From positions 1-64,000 of the forward strand of contig NZ_JZRB01000006.1 of the NCBI RefSeq assembly GCF_000964085.1: DNA of 64,000 bases, written 5' to 3'. Shown piece by piece: positions 57,204 to 64,000 of the stretch. The translations under genes were made by a program, and so were the position numbers. Each line of letters begins with the position of its first letter. Within the stretch, counting starts at the first letter, position 1. Under the pieces are notes generated by a model, which was not told the origin of the DNA, ran no database searches, and saw only the letters and a list, made by a program, of their open reading frames with translations. Source of the stretch: Luteibacter yeojuensis. Its GTDB lineage: Bacteria > Pseudomonadota > Gammaproteobacteria > Xanthomonadales > Rhodanobacteraceae.

Positions 57204-58690
57204 TGCGCTCCCTCATCGCCCTGTTCCTCGCCTGCTTCGCCGCCGCCACGTTCGCGGCGGAGCGCGCCCCCGACGTGGTGCTCCGCGGCAACCTCACCGG
57301 CAAGGACAACCACACCTACCGCGAGGTGCCCTTCGAGGTACCCGCCGGCACGCGGCGCATCACCATCGACGTCACCTACACCGGGCGCGAGCAGCGCACC
57401 ACCATCGACCTGGGCCTGCTCGGCCCCGGCGGCTTCGCGGCGCAGGATGGCTTCCGCGGCTGGAGCGGCGGCAGCAAGCGCCGCTTCACGGTGTCGGCCA
57501 CCGATGCGACCGCGTCGTTCCTCCCCGGCGAGATCCAGGCCGGCCCGTGGCGCCTGCTGCTCGGCATCCCCAACATCCGCCCCACCTCCACGGCCACGTT
57601 CACGGCCGATGTGTGGTTCTCGGGCGATGACGAGGGCTTTGGCCCCGAGCATGGGCTCACCGCGCCACTGAAAACGGCGGATGGCTGGTACCGCGGCGAC
57701 CTGCACATGCACAGCGCGCACAGCGACGGCAGCTGCAGCAATGCCAGCGGCACCGCGAAGGTGCCCTGCCCCCTGTTCCTCACCATGGCGAACGCGGCGA
57801 AGCGCGGCCTCGATTTCATCGCGATCTCCGAGCACAACACCATGTCGCAGGTATCGCAGATGCGCGAAGCGCAACCGTACTTCGACACCATGCTGATGAT
57901 CCCCGCGCGCGAGATCACCACGTTCGAAGGCCACGCCAACCTGTTCGGCGTGGCGCGGCCGCTCGATTTCCGCGTGGGCAGCGCCACGGTGCCCGACTGG
58001 AACGCGCTCACCGCCGACGTGGCGAAGGCGCACGGCCTCATCTCCATCAACCACCCGCGCCGCCCCAACGACGAGACCTGCATGGGCTGTGGCTTCACGC
58101 CGAAGAAGCCGGTCGACATGCACGGCTTCCAGGCCATCGAAGCCATCAACGGCCGCGACCCGGGCCGCGCTGATTCCGGCCTGCCGTTCTGGGAGAAACA
58201 ACTGGACGCCGGCATCCGCATCACCGGCATCGGTGGTGGCGACAGCCACGACGGCAGCGACGGCGCGCGCGACGAGCTGGCCGGCGTCATTGGCGTCCCC
58301 ACCACCGTGGTGCATGCCAGCGAGCTGTCGATGGACGGCATCCTCGACGGCATTCGCGCGGGGCATGTGTTCATCGACACGGAAGGCACGAAGGACCGGA
58401 TGCTGGACGTGGCGGCGAGTGCCGGCGGCGCCGTCGCGCACATGGGCGATGCATTGGAAGCGGCCAGGGGCGTGATGGTGAAGTTGGCCGTGCAAACCCA
58501 CGCCGTCGACGGCATGCAGGCCATCGCCACCGTGGATGGCAAGCGCGCCGGCACCCGGCCCATCCGCGCCGATGGCGCCGTGGCGTTCGACTGGAAAAGC
58601 GACGGCAAACCGCACTGGTACCGCGTCGACGTACGTGACCCCGCAGGCAAGCTGTTGCTGCTGGGCAACCCCGTATACCTCAACCACTAG
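57203..58690 (+). CDS. secreted PHP-domain hydrolase (CehA/McbA type)
   Basis: A 495-residue exported metallohydrolase. A signal peptide (MRSLIALFLACFAAATFAAE) is followed by an N-terminal beta-domain and a PHP domain from about 170: metal ligands in GDLHMHSAHSDGSC, ISEHNTMSQVSQM, PAREITTFEGHANLFGV, SINHPRR and GGGDSHDGSDG. CehA/McbA-family members hydrolyse phosphoesters or carbamate/other esters. The ATG 57203 follows directly on the receptor stop (TGATG). It is followed by a family-A repeat. Confidence 0.86.
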   Translation: MRSLIALFLACFAAATFAAERAPDVVLRGNLTGKDNHTYREVPFEVPAGTRRITIDVTYTGREQRTTIDLGLLGPGGFAAQDGFRGWSGGSKRRFTVSATDATASFLPGEIQAGPWRLLLGIPNIRPTSTATFTADVWFSGDDEGFGPEHGLTAPLKTADGWYRGDLHMHSAHSDGSCSNASGTAKVPCPLFLTMANAAKRGLDFIAISEHNTMSQVSQMREAQPYFDTMLMIPAREITTFEGHANLFGVARPLDFRVGSATVPDWNALTADVAKAHGLISINHPRRPNDETCMGCGFTPKKPVDMHGFQAIEAINGRDPGRADSGLPFWEKQLDAGIRITGIGGGDSHDGSDGARDELAGVIGVPTTVVHASELSMDGILDGIRAGHVFIDTEGTKDRMLDVAASAGGAVAHMGDALEAARGVMVKLAVQTHAVDGMQAIATVDGKRAGTRPIRADGAVAFDWKSDGKPHWYRVDVRDPAGKLLLLGNPVYLNH

Positions 58691-58705
58691 CGGAATCCGC
58701 GGTTT

Positions 58706-58785
58706 GTAGGAGCCCACTCCGTGGGCGACAGCCTTTTGCGTGAGAGGTCGCGGCAGAAGATGTCGCCCACGGGGTGGGCTCCTAC
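58706..58785. repeat. REP-like palindrome, family A, copy 7
   Basis: Arms GTAGGAGCCCACTCCGTGGG and complement ending GGGCTCCTAC, with a loop of about 30 bases. It lies between the hydrolase stop and comF, whose stop codon (58782-58784) is inside its right arm. Confidence 0.88.
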
Positions 58786-59519
58786 AGTTGCGTGGCTTCT
58801 GCGCGCTTGAAGTCCGGCTTGGGCGTCCGCGCCAGGGCCCAGACGTCGACACGTGCCACGCCGGCCGCGCGCAGCGCCAGCGCGCACTCAGCCAACGTCG
58901 CGCCTGTCGTCATCACATCATCGACGACGGCGACGTGCTGCAGGCCTTCGACGAAGCGCGCTTCGAACGCCCCAAGCACGTTGCGGGCCCGCGCCTCGGC
59001 GTCCAGCTCGCTTTGCGCATCGGTACGCCGCACGCGCGCCAGCAGGCGTGGGTCCACGCGCACGCCGAGATGCCGCGCCACGGGCTTCACCAGTTCCAGC
59101 GCCTGGTTGAATCCGCGCGAGCGCAAACGCGATACGTGCAAAGGCACGGGAACCACCACCTCGGGCAAGGCGGGCGGCGCGCCAGCCGCGATCCACTGCC
59201 GCGACAGCACCTTCCCCGCGACGAGGTTGCCGCCGAACTTGAAGCGCGCTTCGAGCACGTCGAGGGGGAAGCCGTATCGATAAGGCGCCCACGCGACCTG
59301 CCAGGGTCGCTCTTCCTTCAGGCAATCACCGCACAGCGTTGCCGTGCGAGCCAGCGGCAGGGCGCAGCGTTCGCAGTGACTCGTGTTCCGGGCCAGAGAG
59401 TTGGCACACGCCACGCAAAGCTCGATGTCACCGCTACCCGGAGCTCCGCAGAGCAAGCAGCGTGCTGATGCAAGAAACTGCCCAACGCGTCCCAACCTTT
59501 CTTTCCATCCCACGAACAC
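58782..59519 (-). CDS. comF: ComF-family phosphoribosyltransferase-like protein
   Basis: A 245-residue protein, a competence-associated ComF homologue with a zinc-ribbon N-terminus and a type I phosphoribosyltransferase C-terminus. Cysteine pairs CLLCGAPGSGDIELCVAC and CERCALPLARTATLCGDC (residues about 20-70) fit the zinc fingers; the PRPP-loop is VAVVDDVMTTGATLAECALA. RLRSRGFNQALELVKPVA is the conserved ComF motif. I place the start at GTG 59519; GTG 59540 and GTG 59567 are also in frame. Its stop codon falls within the family-A repeat. It lies one base downstream of a short Gln-rich reading frame. Confidence 0.88.
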   Translation of the reverse strand: MFVGWKERLGRVGQFLASARCLLCGAPGSGDIELCVACANSLARNTSHCERCALPLARTATLCGDCLKEERPWQVAWAPYRYGFPLDVLEARFKFGGNLVAGKVLSRQWIAAGAPPALPEVVVPVPLHVSRLRSRGFNQALELVKPVARHLGVRVDPRLLARVRRTDAQSELDAEARARNVLGAFEARFVEGLQHVAVVDDVMTTGATLAECALALRAAGVARVDVWALARTPKPDFKRAEATQL

Positions 59520-59520
59520 C

Positions 59521-59664
59521 TCACATCGATAACGAAGCACCCTGTGACTGCTGCAATTCCTGTGCACGCTGCCCAGCGTCTATTACACGCTGCTGATCGA
59601 ACTGCTGCTCATCCCGAAGGCTTTGCTCCGCCGGAGGGTTGCTCAATGCCTGTGTGACGGTCAC
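59521..59664 (-). pseudogene. Gln-rich 47-residue frame resembling an XVIPCD effector tail
   Basis: The minus-strand frame from GTG 59664 (overlapping the stop of the upstream gene) to TGA 59521 encodes VTVTQALSNPPAEQSLRDEQ and then a Gln-rich end. C-terminal XVIPCD domains of Xanthomonadales type IV secretion effectors carry a conserved RAxVxTxxAxxTPVExS region followed by a Gln-rich tail. Here RAVTVTQALSNPPAEQS resembles it if one-residue shifts are allowed. If this is correct, this is the remnant of an effector whose main body is lost, next to its cognate periplasmic immunity gene. It may also be chance; the alignment was made by eye. Confidence 0.4.
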
Positions 59665-60176
59665 GGCGCGCCACCCTCGCCGATAAGCATGAGCTGCAGC
59701 GACTCGTCATAGGACCACCCAATGACATCCAAACCATACTGACCGGGCACATCGATATCGTTGATATCACCGTATACGGTGACACTTAGTGGCGTGCCAT
59801 TCTTGACGTATCGCATCAAGCTATATCCATCACCGGTACTTCGAAAGATCTCCGGGACGACAGAACACACTCGGCAACTGATTCGCTGTGGCGATTTACG
59901 GCACAGGCTCTCATAACCATCACCGACGACAGCTTCACGGCAATCCGGGTTGGGCACAGGAGACCACCCATCGCCCAGCAAGCGACACCTGAATTCAACG
60001 AATGAAGAAATGTTCTTGTACTCGAAGCCTAGATGGGTGGATTCTTCGCCGCTTTGAGCTACGTTCGCCACGGTGACAACCTCGGCGCGCGCAAGCGGAG
60101 TGTAGGCATCCGTACCAGTGGCTGCACCCGATAGCGCGATACCCAAGGCAGCCGATACGATCGTTCCAACATTCAT
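59661..60176 (-). CDS. exported Cys-containing hypothetical protein, possible effector immunity protein
   Basis: A 171-residue protein with a signal peptide (MNVGTIVSAALGIALSGAAT, cleaved near TDA). It contains four or five cysteines in the mature part (FRCRLLGDG, PDCREAV, LCRKSP and SCRVCSV). GAGGGTGA lies 7 bases upstream of the ATG 60176. The family is not recognised. It stands directly upstream of a Gln-rich frame that looks like an XVIPCD effector tail; periplasmic immunity proteins (X-Tfi) of such effectors are often encoded right before the effector with overlapping stop and start, as here. Composition is AT-richer than the flanks, suggesting horizontal origin. Confidence 0.55.
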   Translation of the reverse strand: MNVGTIVSAALGIALSGAATGTDAYTPLARAEVVTVANVAQSGEESTHLGFEYKNISSFVEFRCRLLGDGWSPVPNPDCREAVVGDGYESLCRKSPQRISCRVCSVVPEIFRSTGDGYSLMRYVKNGTPLSVTVYGDINDIDVPGQYGLDVIGWSYDESLQLMLIGEGGAP

Positions 60177-60223
60177 TTGATCACCCTCATCCGTCGCGCC
60201 GCGGAGTGCATTTTGGTCCGCGG

Positions 60224-60322
60224 CTACCCTTGACTTCCGAGGTATCCGGAGAGGTACGCACAGCCAGCGACGGCGAATGCACCAAGCACGATCGCGAGGG
60301 CTGATCGGAAGAGGAGGTTCAT
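60224..60322 (-). CDS. 32-residue small lipopeptide-like protein
   Basis: A tiny reading frame missed by length cut-offs. It starts MNLLFRSALAIVLGAFAVAG and is followed by C, a lipobox-like VAGC, then AYLSGYLGSQG. It could be a short lipoprotein or a hydrophobic membrane peptide. AAGGA stands 9 bases before the ATG, and part of it is inside the 3' arm of the perfect hairpin at 60333-60367, so translation may be blocked until the hairpin is opened. It precedes the exported hypothetical protein by 47 bases in the same direction. Hydrophobic small peptides with a sequestered start occur in toxin-antitoxin systems and among lysis peptides; no direct evidence links it to these. Confidence 0.5.
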   Translation of the reverse strand: MNLLFRSALAIVLGAFAVAGCAYLSGYLGSQG

Positions 60323-60332
60323 CCCAGGCGTT

Positions 60333-60367
60333 CCTTGCGTGACTTCGAGCAGCGAAGTCACGCAAGG
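60333..60367 (-). promoter_or_regulatory. perfect 15-bp inverted repeat upstream of the small lipopeptide
   Basis: CCTTGCGTGACTTCG and its exact complement are separated by 5 bases. On the minus strand the last bases of the stem (AAGG) form the Shine-Dalgarno sequence of the 32-residue gene. No T-run follows, so a terminator is less likely, although the TM2-like gene upstream ends 74 bases before it. It may be an operator or a regulatory RNA hairpin. Confidence 0.65.
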
Positions 60368-60440
60368 TAACGATCAGAGCCAGGTCATTTCTATCGAAGA
60401 ATTCTGAAAATGACTGGGAATTTACTCAACGAGGAGGAAC

Positions 60441-60650
60441 TCAGTCCCGCGTGCGGAACATCGCCGCGTCGACGATCGACCACAGGTGGATGATCCAGCC
60501 CAGCCACACGATCCACAGCACCGCGGCGAGCACGAACATGATCAGCGCCTTGAAGACGCGACCCTGCACCAGCTGGCCGAGGCCGGGGATGAAGAAGCTA
60601 CAGACCGCCGCGATGACGTTGCCGCTGCTGCCCTGTCCTGCTGCGCTCAT
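60441..60650 (-). CDS. small membrane protein, TM2-like
   Basis: A 69-residue protein with two hydrophobic segments: FFIPGLGQLVQGRVFKALI and the following VLAAVLWIVWLGWIIHLWSI. The pattern (small residues, PGLGQ turn, GR/K at the end of TM1) resembles TM2-domain and related small membrane proteins. GGAG lies 8 bases before ATG 60650; the frame upstream of that ATG is not coding. Function unknown. It is divergent from the biotin operon. Confidence 0.8.
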   Translation of the reverse strand: MSAAGQGSSGNVIAAVCSFFIPGLGQLVQGRVFKALIMFVLAAVLWIVWLGWIIHLWSIVDAAMFRTRD

Positions 60651-60785
60651 GGAAACACTCCTTGGGGGTTGCGCCCATCGTACGGCAGCGCGGGGCGAAT
60701 GAACGGTAAACCTGTGGCATACCGTTAAGGTTGACAGTGCCGGGGCGGGCGCCGACACTGCGCGCCTTCGCCACGGGAGCCCTCC
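60651..60785. promoter_or_regulatory. divergent gap before bioB
   Basis: 135 bases between the small membrane-protein gene and bioB, expected to hold both promoters. I see no clear -35/-10 pair or BirA operator palindrome; TTGACA (60733-60738) with no good -10 box downstream is the only candidate element. Confidence 0.3.
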
Positions 60786-61796
60786 ATGACCGCAGCCCTC
60801 CGCCACGACTGGACCCTCGACGAGGTCGAACGCCTGTTCGCCCTGCCGTTCAACGACCTGCTGTTCCAGGCGCAGAGCGTGCACCGCGCGCACCACGACC
60901 CCAATGCCGTCCAGGTCTCCACCCTGCTTTCGATCAAGACCGGCGGCTGCCCGGAGGATTGCGCCTACTGCCCGCAGGCGGCGCGCTACGCCACCGGGGT
61001 GAAGGCCGAGAAGCTGATGAGCGTGGAGGCGGTGCTCGCCCGTGCCCAGGCCGCCAAGGATGCCGGCGCCAGCCGGTTCTGCATGGGAGCCGCGTGGCGC
61101 TCGCCGAAGGACCGCGACGTGGCCAAGGTGGCCGAGATCGTCAGCGCGGTGAAGGGCCTGGGCCTGCAGACCTGCGCCACGCTAGGCATGCTCTCGCAGC
61201 CCCAGGCCGATACGCTGAAGGCGGCCGGCCTCGATTTCTACAACCACAACCTGGATACCTCGCCCGATTTCTACGGCGAGATCATCCACACCCGCGAGTA
61301 CCAGGACCGCCTGGACACGCTCGACCACGTGCGCCAGGCCGGCCTGCGCACCTGTTGCGGCGGCATCGTGGGCATGGGCGAGTCGCGCACCCAACGCGCC
61401 GGCCTGCTGCGCACGCTGGCCAACCTGCCCGAGCACCCGGAGTCGGTGCCCATCAACCGCCTGGTGCAGGTGGCCGGCACGCCGCTGCACGGTACCGACG
61501 CGCTGGATCCGTTCGAGTTCGTGCGCAGCATCGCCGTCGCCCGCATCCTCATGCCGGCCTCGGTGGTGCGCCTCTCGGCCGGCCGCGAGACCATGGACGA
61601 CGCGCTGCAGGCCCTGTGCTTTGCCGCGGGCGCCAATTCGATCTTCTACGGCGAAAAGCTGCTCACCACGGGCAACCCCGACGTGGAGCACGACCGCCGC
61701 CTGTTCGAGCGCCTCGGCCTGAAACCGCTGGAAGTGGAGGTGGAGCCCGGCACGGTGCACGCCGACATCGTCGAACCCGCCGACGCGGTGGCATGA
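60786..61796 (+). CDS. bioB: biotin synthase
   Basis: Radical-SAM enzyme that inserts sulfur into dethiobiotin. The 336-residue protein has the CxxxCxxC cluster motif in [18 protein letters not shown] (residues about 55-72), the auxiliary-cluster region with [29 protein letters not shown], and [17 protein letters not shown]. Length fits BioB (about 345). It overlaps bioF by 4 bases (ATGA), so these biotin genes are an operon. Confidence 0.96.
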   Translation: MTAALRHDWTLDEVERLFALPFNDLLFQAQSVHRAHHDPNAVQVSTLLSIKTGGCPEDCAYCPQAARYATGVKAEKLMSVEAVLARAQAAKDAGASRFCMGAAWRSPKDRDVAKVAEIVSAVKGLGLQTCATLGMLSQPQADTLKAAGLDFYNHNLDTSPDFYGEIIHTREYQDRLDTLDHVRQAGLRTCCGGIVGMGESRTQRAGLLRTLANLPEHPESVPINRLVQVAGTPLHGTDALDPFEFVRSIAVARILMPASVVRLSAGRETMDDALQALCFAAGANSIFYGEKLLTTGNPDVEHDRRLFERLGLKPLEVEVEPGTVHADIVEPADAVA

Positions 61797-63010
61797 GCCC
61801 GCGGCCCGACCTGCGCGGGCGCCTCGCGGCGGCCCGTGCGCAACGCGAACACGCCGGCCTGTCGCGCCGCGTGCGCGCGTGCGACGTGCTGCCCGGTGGC
61901 CGGCGCATGGTCGGTGGGCGGGTCCTCACGGATTTCTGCGGCAACGATTACCTCGGGCTGGCCAGCCACCGCGACCTGGTCACCGCGCTGACCCGCGCCG
62001 CCGTCGCGGAAGGCGTGGGCACGGGCGCCGCCCACCTGGTCTCGGGCCACCGCGGCGAACACCACGCGCTGGAGGAAGAGCTGGCCGAGTGGACCGGGCG
62101 CGAGCGCGCCGTGCTGTTCTCCACCGGTGTGATGGCGAACCTGGGCGCCCTGCAGGCGCTGCTCGGCGCCGGTGCCATGCCGGGCCGCGAGGCCGCCTTG
62201 TGCGTGCAGGACAAGCTGAACCACGCCAGCCTCATCGACGGCGCCCAGCTCGCGGGTGCGGCCCTGCGCCGGTACCCGCATGGCGACGCGGCCGCCGCGG
62301 CGCGGCAGCTCGATGCCCAGCCCGGCCTGCCGGCCCTGCTCGCCACCGATGGCGTCTTCAGCATGGACGGCGATATCGCGCCGCTCGCCGCGCTGGCCAG
62401 CCTGTGCCGCGAGCGCGCGACGCTGCTTTATGTCGACGACGCCCACGGCATGGGGGTGCTGGGCCCCGCCGGCGCCGGTTCGGTGGCGGCGGCCGGCCTT
62501 GGCAGCAAGGATGTGCCCGTCCTGATGGGCACGCTCGGCAAGGCGCTGGGCTGCGCGGGCGCCTTCGTGGCGGGCGATGCCGACATAATGGACGCCATCG
62601 TGCAGTTTGCCCGCCCCTACATCTATACGACGGCGATGCCCGCGGCCCTGGCCGCCGCGACGCGGGCGGCGCTGCGCCTGGTCCGCGAGGACAGCGAAGG
62701 GCGCCGCGAGCGTCTCGCCGCGAACGTCGCCCGCTTCCGTGCCGGCGCCACGGCCCTTGGCCTGCCACTGATGCCTTCGACCACGGCCATCCAGCCCCTG
62801 TTACTGGGCGATGCCGGCTCGGCCGTGGCGGCCGCACGGCTGCTCGAGCAGGCCGGGTTCCTCGTCGTGGCGATCCGCCCGCCCACCGTGCCGCCGGGGG
62901 GTGCCCGGCTGCGGATCACCCTGTCGGCCGCCCATAGCGAGGCCCGCGTGGACGCCCTGCTGGACGCCCTGGCCCGCATCCCGCTGCCCGCGCAGGCCAT
63001 CGCCGTATAA
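61793..63010 (+). CDS. bioF: 8-amino-7-oxononanoate synthase
   Basis: PLP enzyme that condenses pimeloyl-ACP/CoA with alanine. The 405-residue protein starts [37 protein letters not shown] and [20 protein letters not shown] are conserved motifs; the catalytic His region is [17 protein letters not shown], and the PLP-binding lysine is in [15 protein letters not shown]. Start overlaps the bioB stop, and its TAA overlaps the next gene's ATG. Confidence 0.95.
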   Translation: MSPRPDLRGRLAAARAQREHAGLSRRVRACDVLPGGRRMVGGRVLTDFCGNDYLGLASHRDLVTALTRAAVAEGVGTGAAHLVSGHRGEHHALEEELAEWTGRERAVLFSTGVMANLGALQALLGAGAMPGREAALCVQDKLNHASLIDGAQLAGAALRRYPHGDAAAAARQLDAQPGLPALLATDGVFSMDGDIAPLAALASLCRERATLLYVDDAHGMGVLGPAGAGSVAAAGLGSKDVPVLMGTLGKALGCAGAFVAGDADIMDAIVQFARPYIYTTAMPAALAAATRAALRLVREDSEGRRERLAANVARFRAGATALGLPLMPSTTAIQPLLLGDAGSAVAAARLLEQAGFLVVAIRPPTVPPGGARLRITLSAAHSEARVDALLDALARIPLPAQAIAV

Positions 63011-63777
63011 TGGGCGGCCCCGCGCCGCGCCCCATGCCCATGTCGATCCTCAATATTTCCGCCTACAAGTTCGTCGGCCTCGACGACCTGGCCGCCTTGC
63101 GCGGGCAGATCGCCGCGCGCTGCGAGGCCCTGGCGCTGAAGGGCACGATCCTGCTGGCACCGGAAGGCATCAACCTCTTCCTGGCCGCACCGCGCGACGC
63201 CATCGACGCGTTCATGGCATGGCTGCGCGACGACGTGCGCTTCGCCGACATCACGCCGAAGGAAAGCTGGTCCGACGACGTGCCCTTCGGCCGCATGCGC
63301 GTGCGCCTGAAGAAGGAAATCATCACCATGCGCGCGCCGGCGATCCGCCCCGAAGCGGGCCGTGCGCCGCACGTGCTGCCCCGCGACCTGTGCCGCTGGC
63401 TCGACCAGGGCCATGACGACGCAGGCCGCGAGGTGGTGCTGCTCGACACGCGCAACGATTACGAAGTGGCCGCGGGCACGTTCGAGGGCACGGTGGAGTA
63501 CGGCCTCGCCAGCTTCACCGGCTTCCCCGGCGCGGTGGCCGCCGACCGCGCACGCTTCGACGGCAAGACGGTGGTGTCGTTCTGCACGGGCGGCATCCGC
63601 TGCGAGAAAGCCGCCATCCACATGGAAGGCCTTGGCATCGAGCACGTGTACCAGCTCGAAGGCGGCATCCTCAAATACTTCGAGGACGTGGGTGGCGCGC
63701 ACTGGCGCGGCGACTGCTTCGTCTTCGACGGCCGCGGCGCGGTCGATCCCTCGCTGGCACCGAGCGACGCGCCGTGA
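63010..63777 (+). CDS. trhO: tRNA uridine-34 hydroxylase / rhodanese-family protein
   Basis: A 255-residue protein of the TrhO/YceA family, which makes 5-hydroxyuridine at the wobble position of tRNA. The N-terminal part carries the family's [28 protein letters not shown] and [10 protein letters not shown]; the C-terminal rhodanese domain has the active-site cysteine in [19 protein letters not shown] 63010 overlaps the stop of bioF (TAATG); ATG 63040 is the more usual N-terminus. Placed between bioF and bioH it is unusual for this operon. It overlaps the next gene by 4 bases. Confidence 0.88.
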   Translation: MGGPAPRPMPMSILNISAYKFVGLDDLAALRGQIAARCEALALKGTILLAPEGINLFLAAPRDAIDAFMAWLRDDVRFADITPKESWSDDVPFGRMRVRLKKEIITMRAPAIRPEAGRAPHVLPRDLCRWLDQGHDDAGREVVLLDTRNDYEVAAGTFEGTVEYGLASFTGFPGAVAADRARFDGKTVVSFCTGGIRCEKAAIHMEGLGIEHVYQLEGGILKYFEDVGGAHWRGDCFVFDGRGAVDPSLAPSDAP

Positions 63778-64000
63778 GCGGCCTCTACATCGAACGCCGC
63801 GGCAGCGGCAGCGTGCCGCTGGTGATGATCCACGGCTGGGCCATGCACGGCGGCATCCTGCATCCGCTGGCCGAGGCGCTCGACGCGCATTGCGACATGT
63901 ATCTCGTCGACCTGCCCGGCCATGGCCGTTCGCGTGACTCGGGCATCCCGCTCGACCCGCGCGCGTGCGCCGACGCCATCATCGCGGCGACACCGCCCGC
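63774..64000 (+). CDS. bioH: pimeloyl-ACP methyl ester carboxylesterase, 5' part
   Basis: The first 75 residues of an alpha/beta-hydrolase, running off the right edge. GTG 63774 overlaps the trhO stop. The pattern [20 protein letters not shown], with the oxyanion-hole HGW, and [13 protein letters not shown] is typical of BioH, which removes the methyl group of pimeloyl-ACP methyl ester. The catalytic Ser, Asp and His lie beyond the window. Its position after bioB and bioF supports bioH. Confidence 0.85.
   Translation, partial: MSGLYIERRGSGSVPLVMIHGWAMHGGILHPLAEALDAHCDMYLVDLPGHGRSRDSGIPLDPRACADAIIAATPP

Noticed and set aside
54468-58852. Minus-strand frames of 610-639 codons across the second TonB receptor and PHP hydrolase
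   Set aside because: Antisense of genes with signal peptides and conserved motifs; no independent evidence of coding.
60333-60367. Plain transcription terminator for the upstream small membrane-protein gene
   Set aside because: The stem is not followed by a T-run on the minus strand, and its 3' arm ends in the ribosome binding site of the next small gene; a terminator role cannot be fully excluded.

Overview
The window is GC-rich, densely coded DNA from a Gram-negative chromosome. The best guess is a gammaproteobacterium of the Xanthomonadales, Rhodanobacteraceae type (Luteibacter/Dyella-like). The reasons are TonB-dependent receptors paired with secreted hydrolases, an ilv-leu supercluster, a thr operon with a leader peptide, two families of short palindromic REP-like repeats, and a fragment that resembles the C-terminal tail of Xanthomonadales type IV secretion effectors. 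This placement is inference; there is no rRNA or other decisive marker. No tRNA, rRNA, CRISPR array, transposase or phage gene was recognised.

Layout. 0.2-11.8 kb (minus strand): a two-partner secretion / contact-dependent inhibition locus, with a transporter (cdiB-like), a 3157-residue exoprotein (cdiA-like) and a candidate immunity gene, the last two becoming AT-richer at their distal end. 11.9-21.2 kb: an amino-acid permease, then a phosphate-ester scavenging group (secreted glycerophosphodiesterase coupled to a TonB receptor, a divergent secreted phosphodiesterase, and a CpdB-type lipoprotein). 21.4-25.0 kb: the threonine operon with a Thr-rich leader peptide (thrL), stand-alone homoserine dehydrogenase, thrB and thrC. 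25.1-33.8 kb: a catabolic island made of an OprD-type porin, an MHS-family transporter, an IclR regulator, a CaiB-type CoA-transferase, a divergent crotonase, a two-subunit class-I CoA-transferase homologue and an acyl-CoA ligase; its substrate is unknown. 34.0-44.9 kb: a Leu/Val/Ile biosynthetic operon (leuA-ilvE-leuC-leuD-leuB-ilvD-ilvC-ilvG-ilvN) behind a Leu/Ile/Val-rich leader peptide and a clear intrinsic terminator. 45-46.2 kb: a DoxX protein and a short-chain dehydrogenase. 46.2-53.1 kb: an AraC regulator and a polyol (mannitol/sorbitol) ABC transporter with its dehydrogenase. 53.2-58.7 kb: a small Pro-rich protein, ubiA, and a second TonB receptor coupled to a PHP-type hydrolase. 58.8-60.7 kb: comF and an islet of small genes (possible secretion-effector remnant, periplasmic protein, 32-residue lipopeptide behind a perfect hairpin, small membrane protein). 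60.8 kb to the end: bioB-bioF-trhO-bioH (bioH cut by the window edge).

How the parts work together. The threonine and branched-chain operons both seem to be controlled by translation of a leader peptide, and in both the leader ATG lies where transcription is expected to start, which suggests leaderless leader mRNAs. The catabolic island couples uptake, regulation and CoA chemistry, but two of its enzymes lack the usual catalytic glutamates, so its chemistry may differ from the family names. The REP-like palindromes sit almost only at gene ends, and two of them interrupt the ilv operon.
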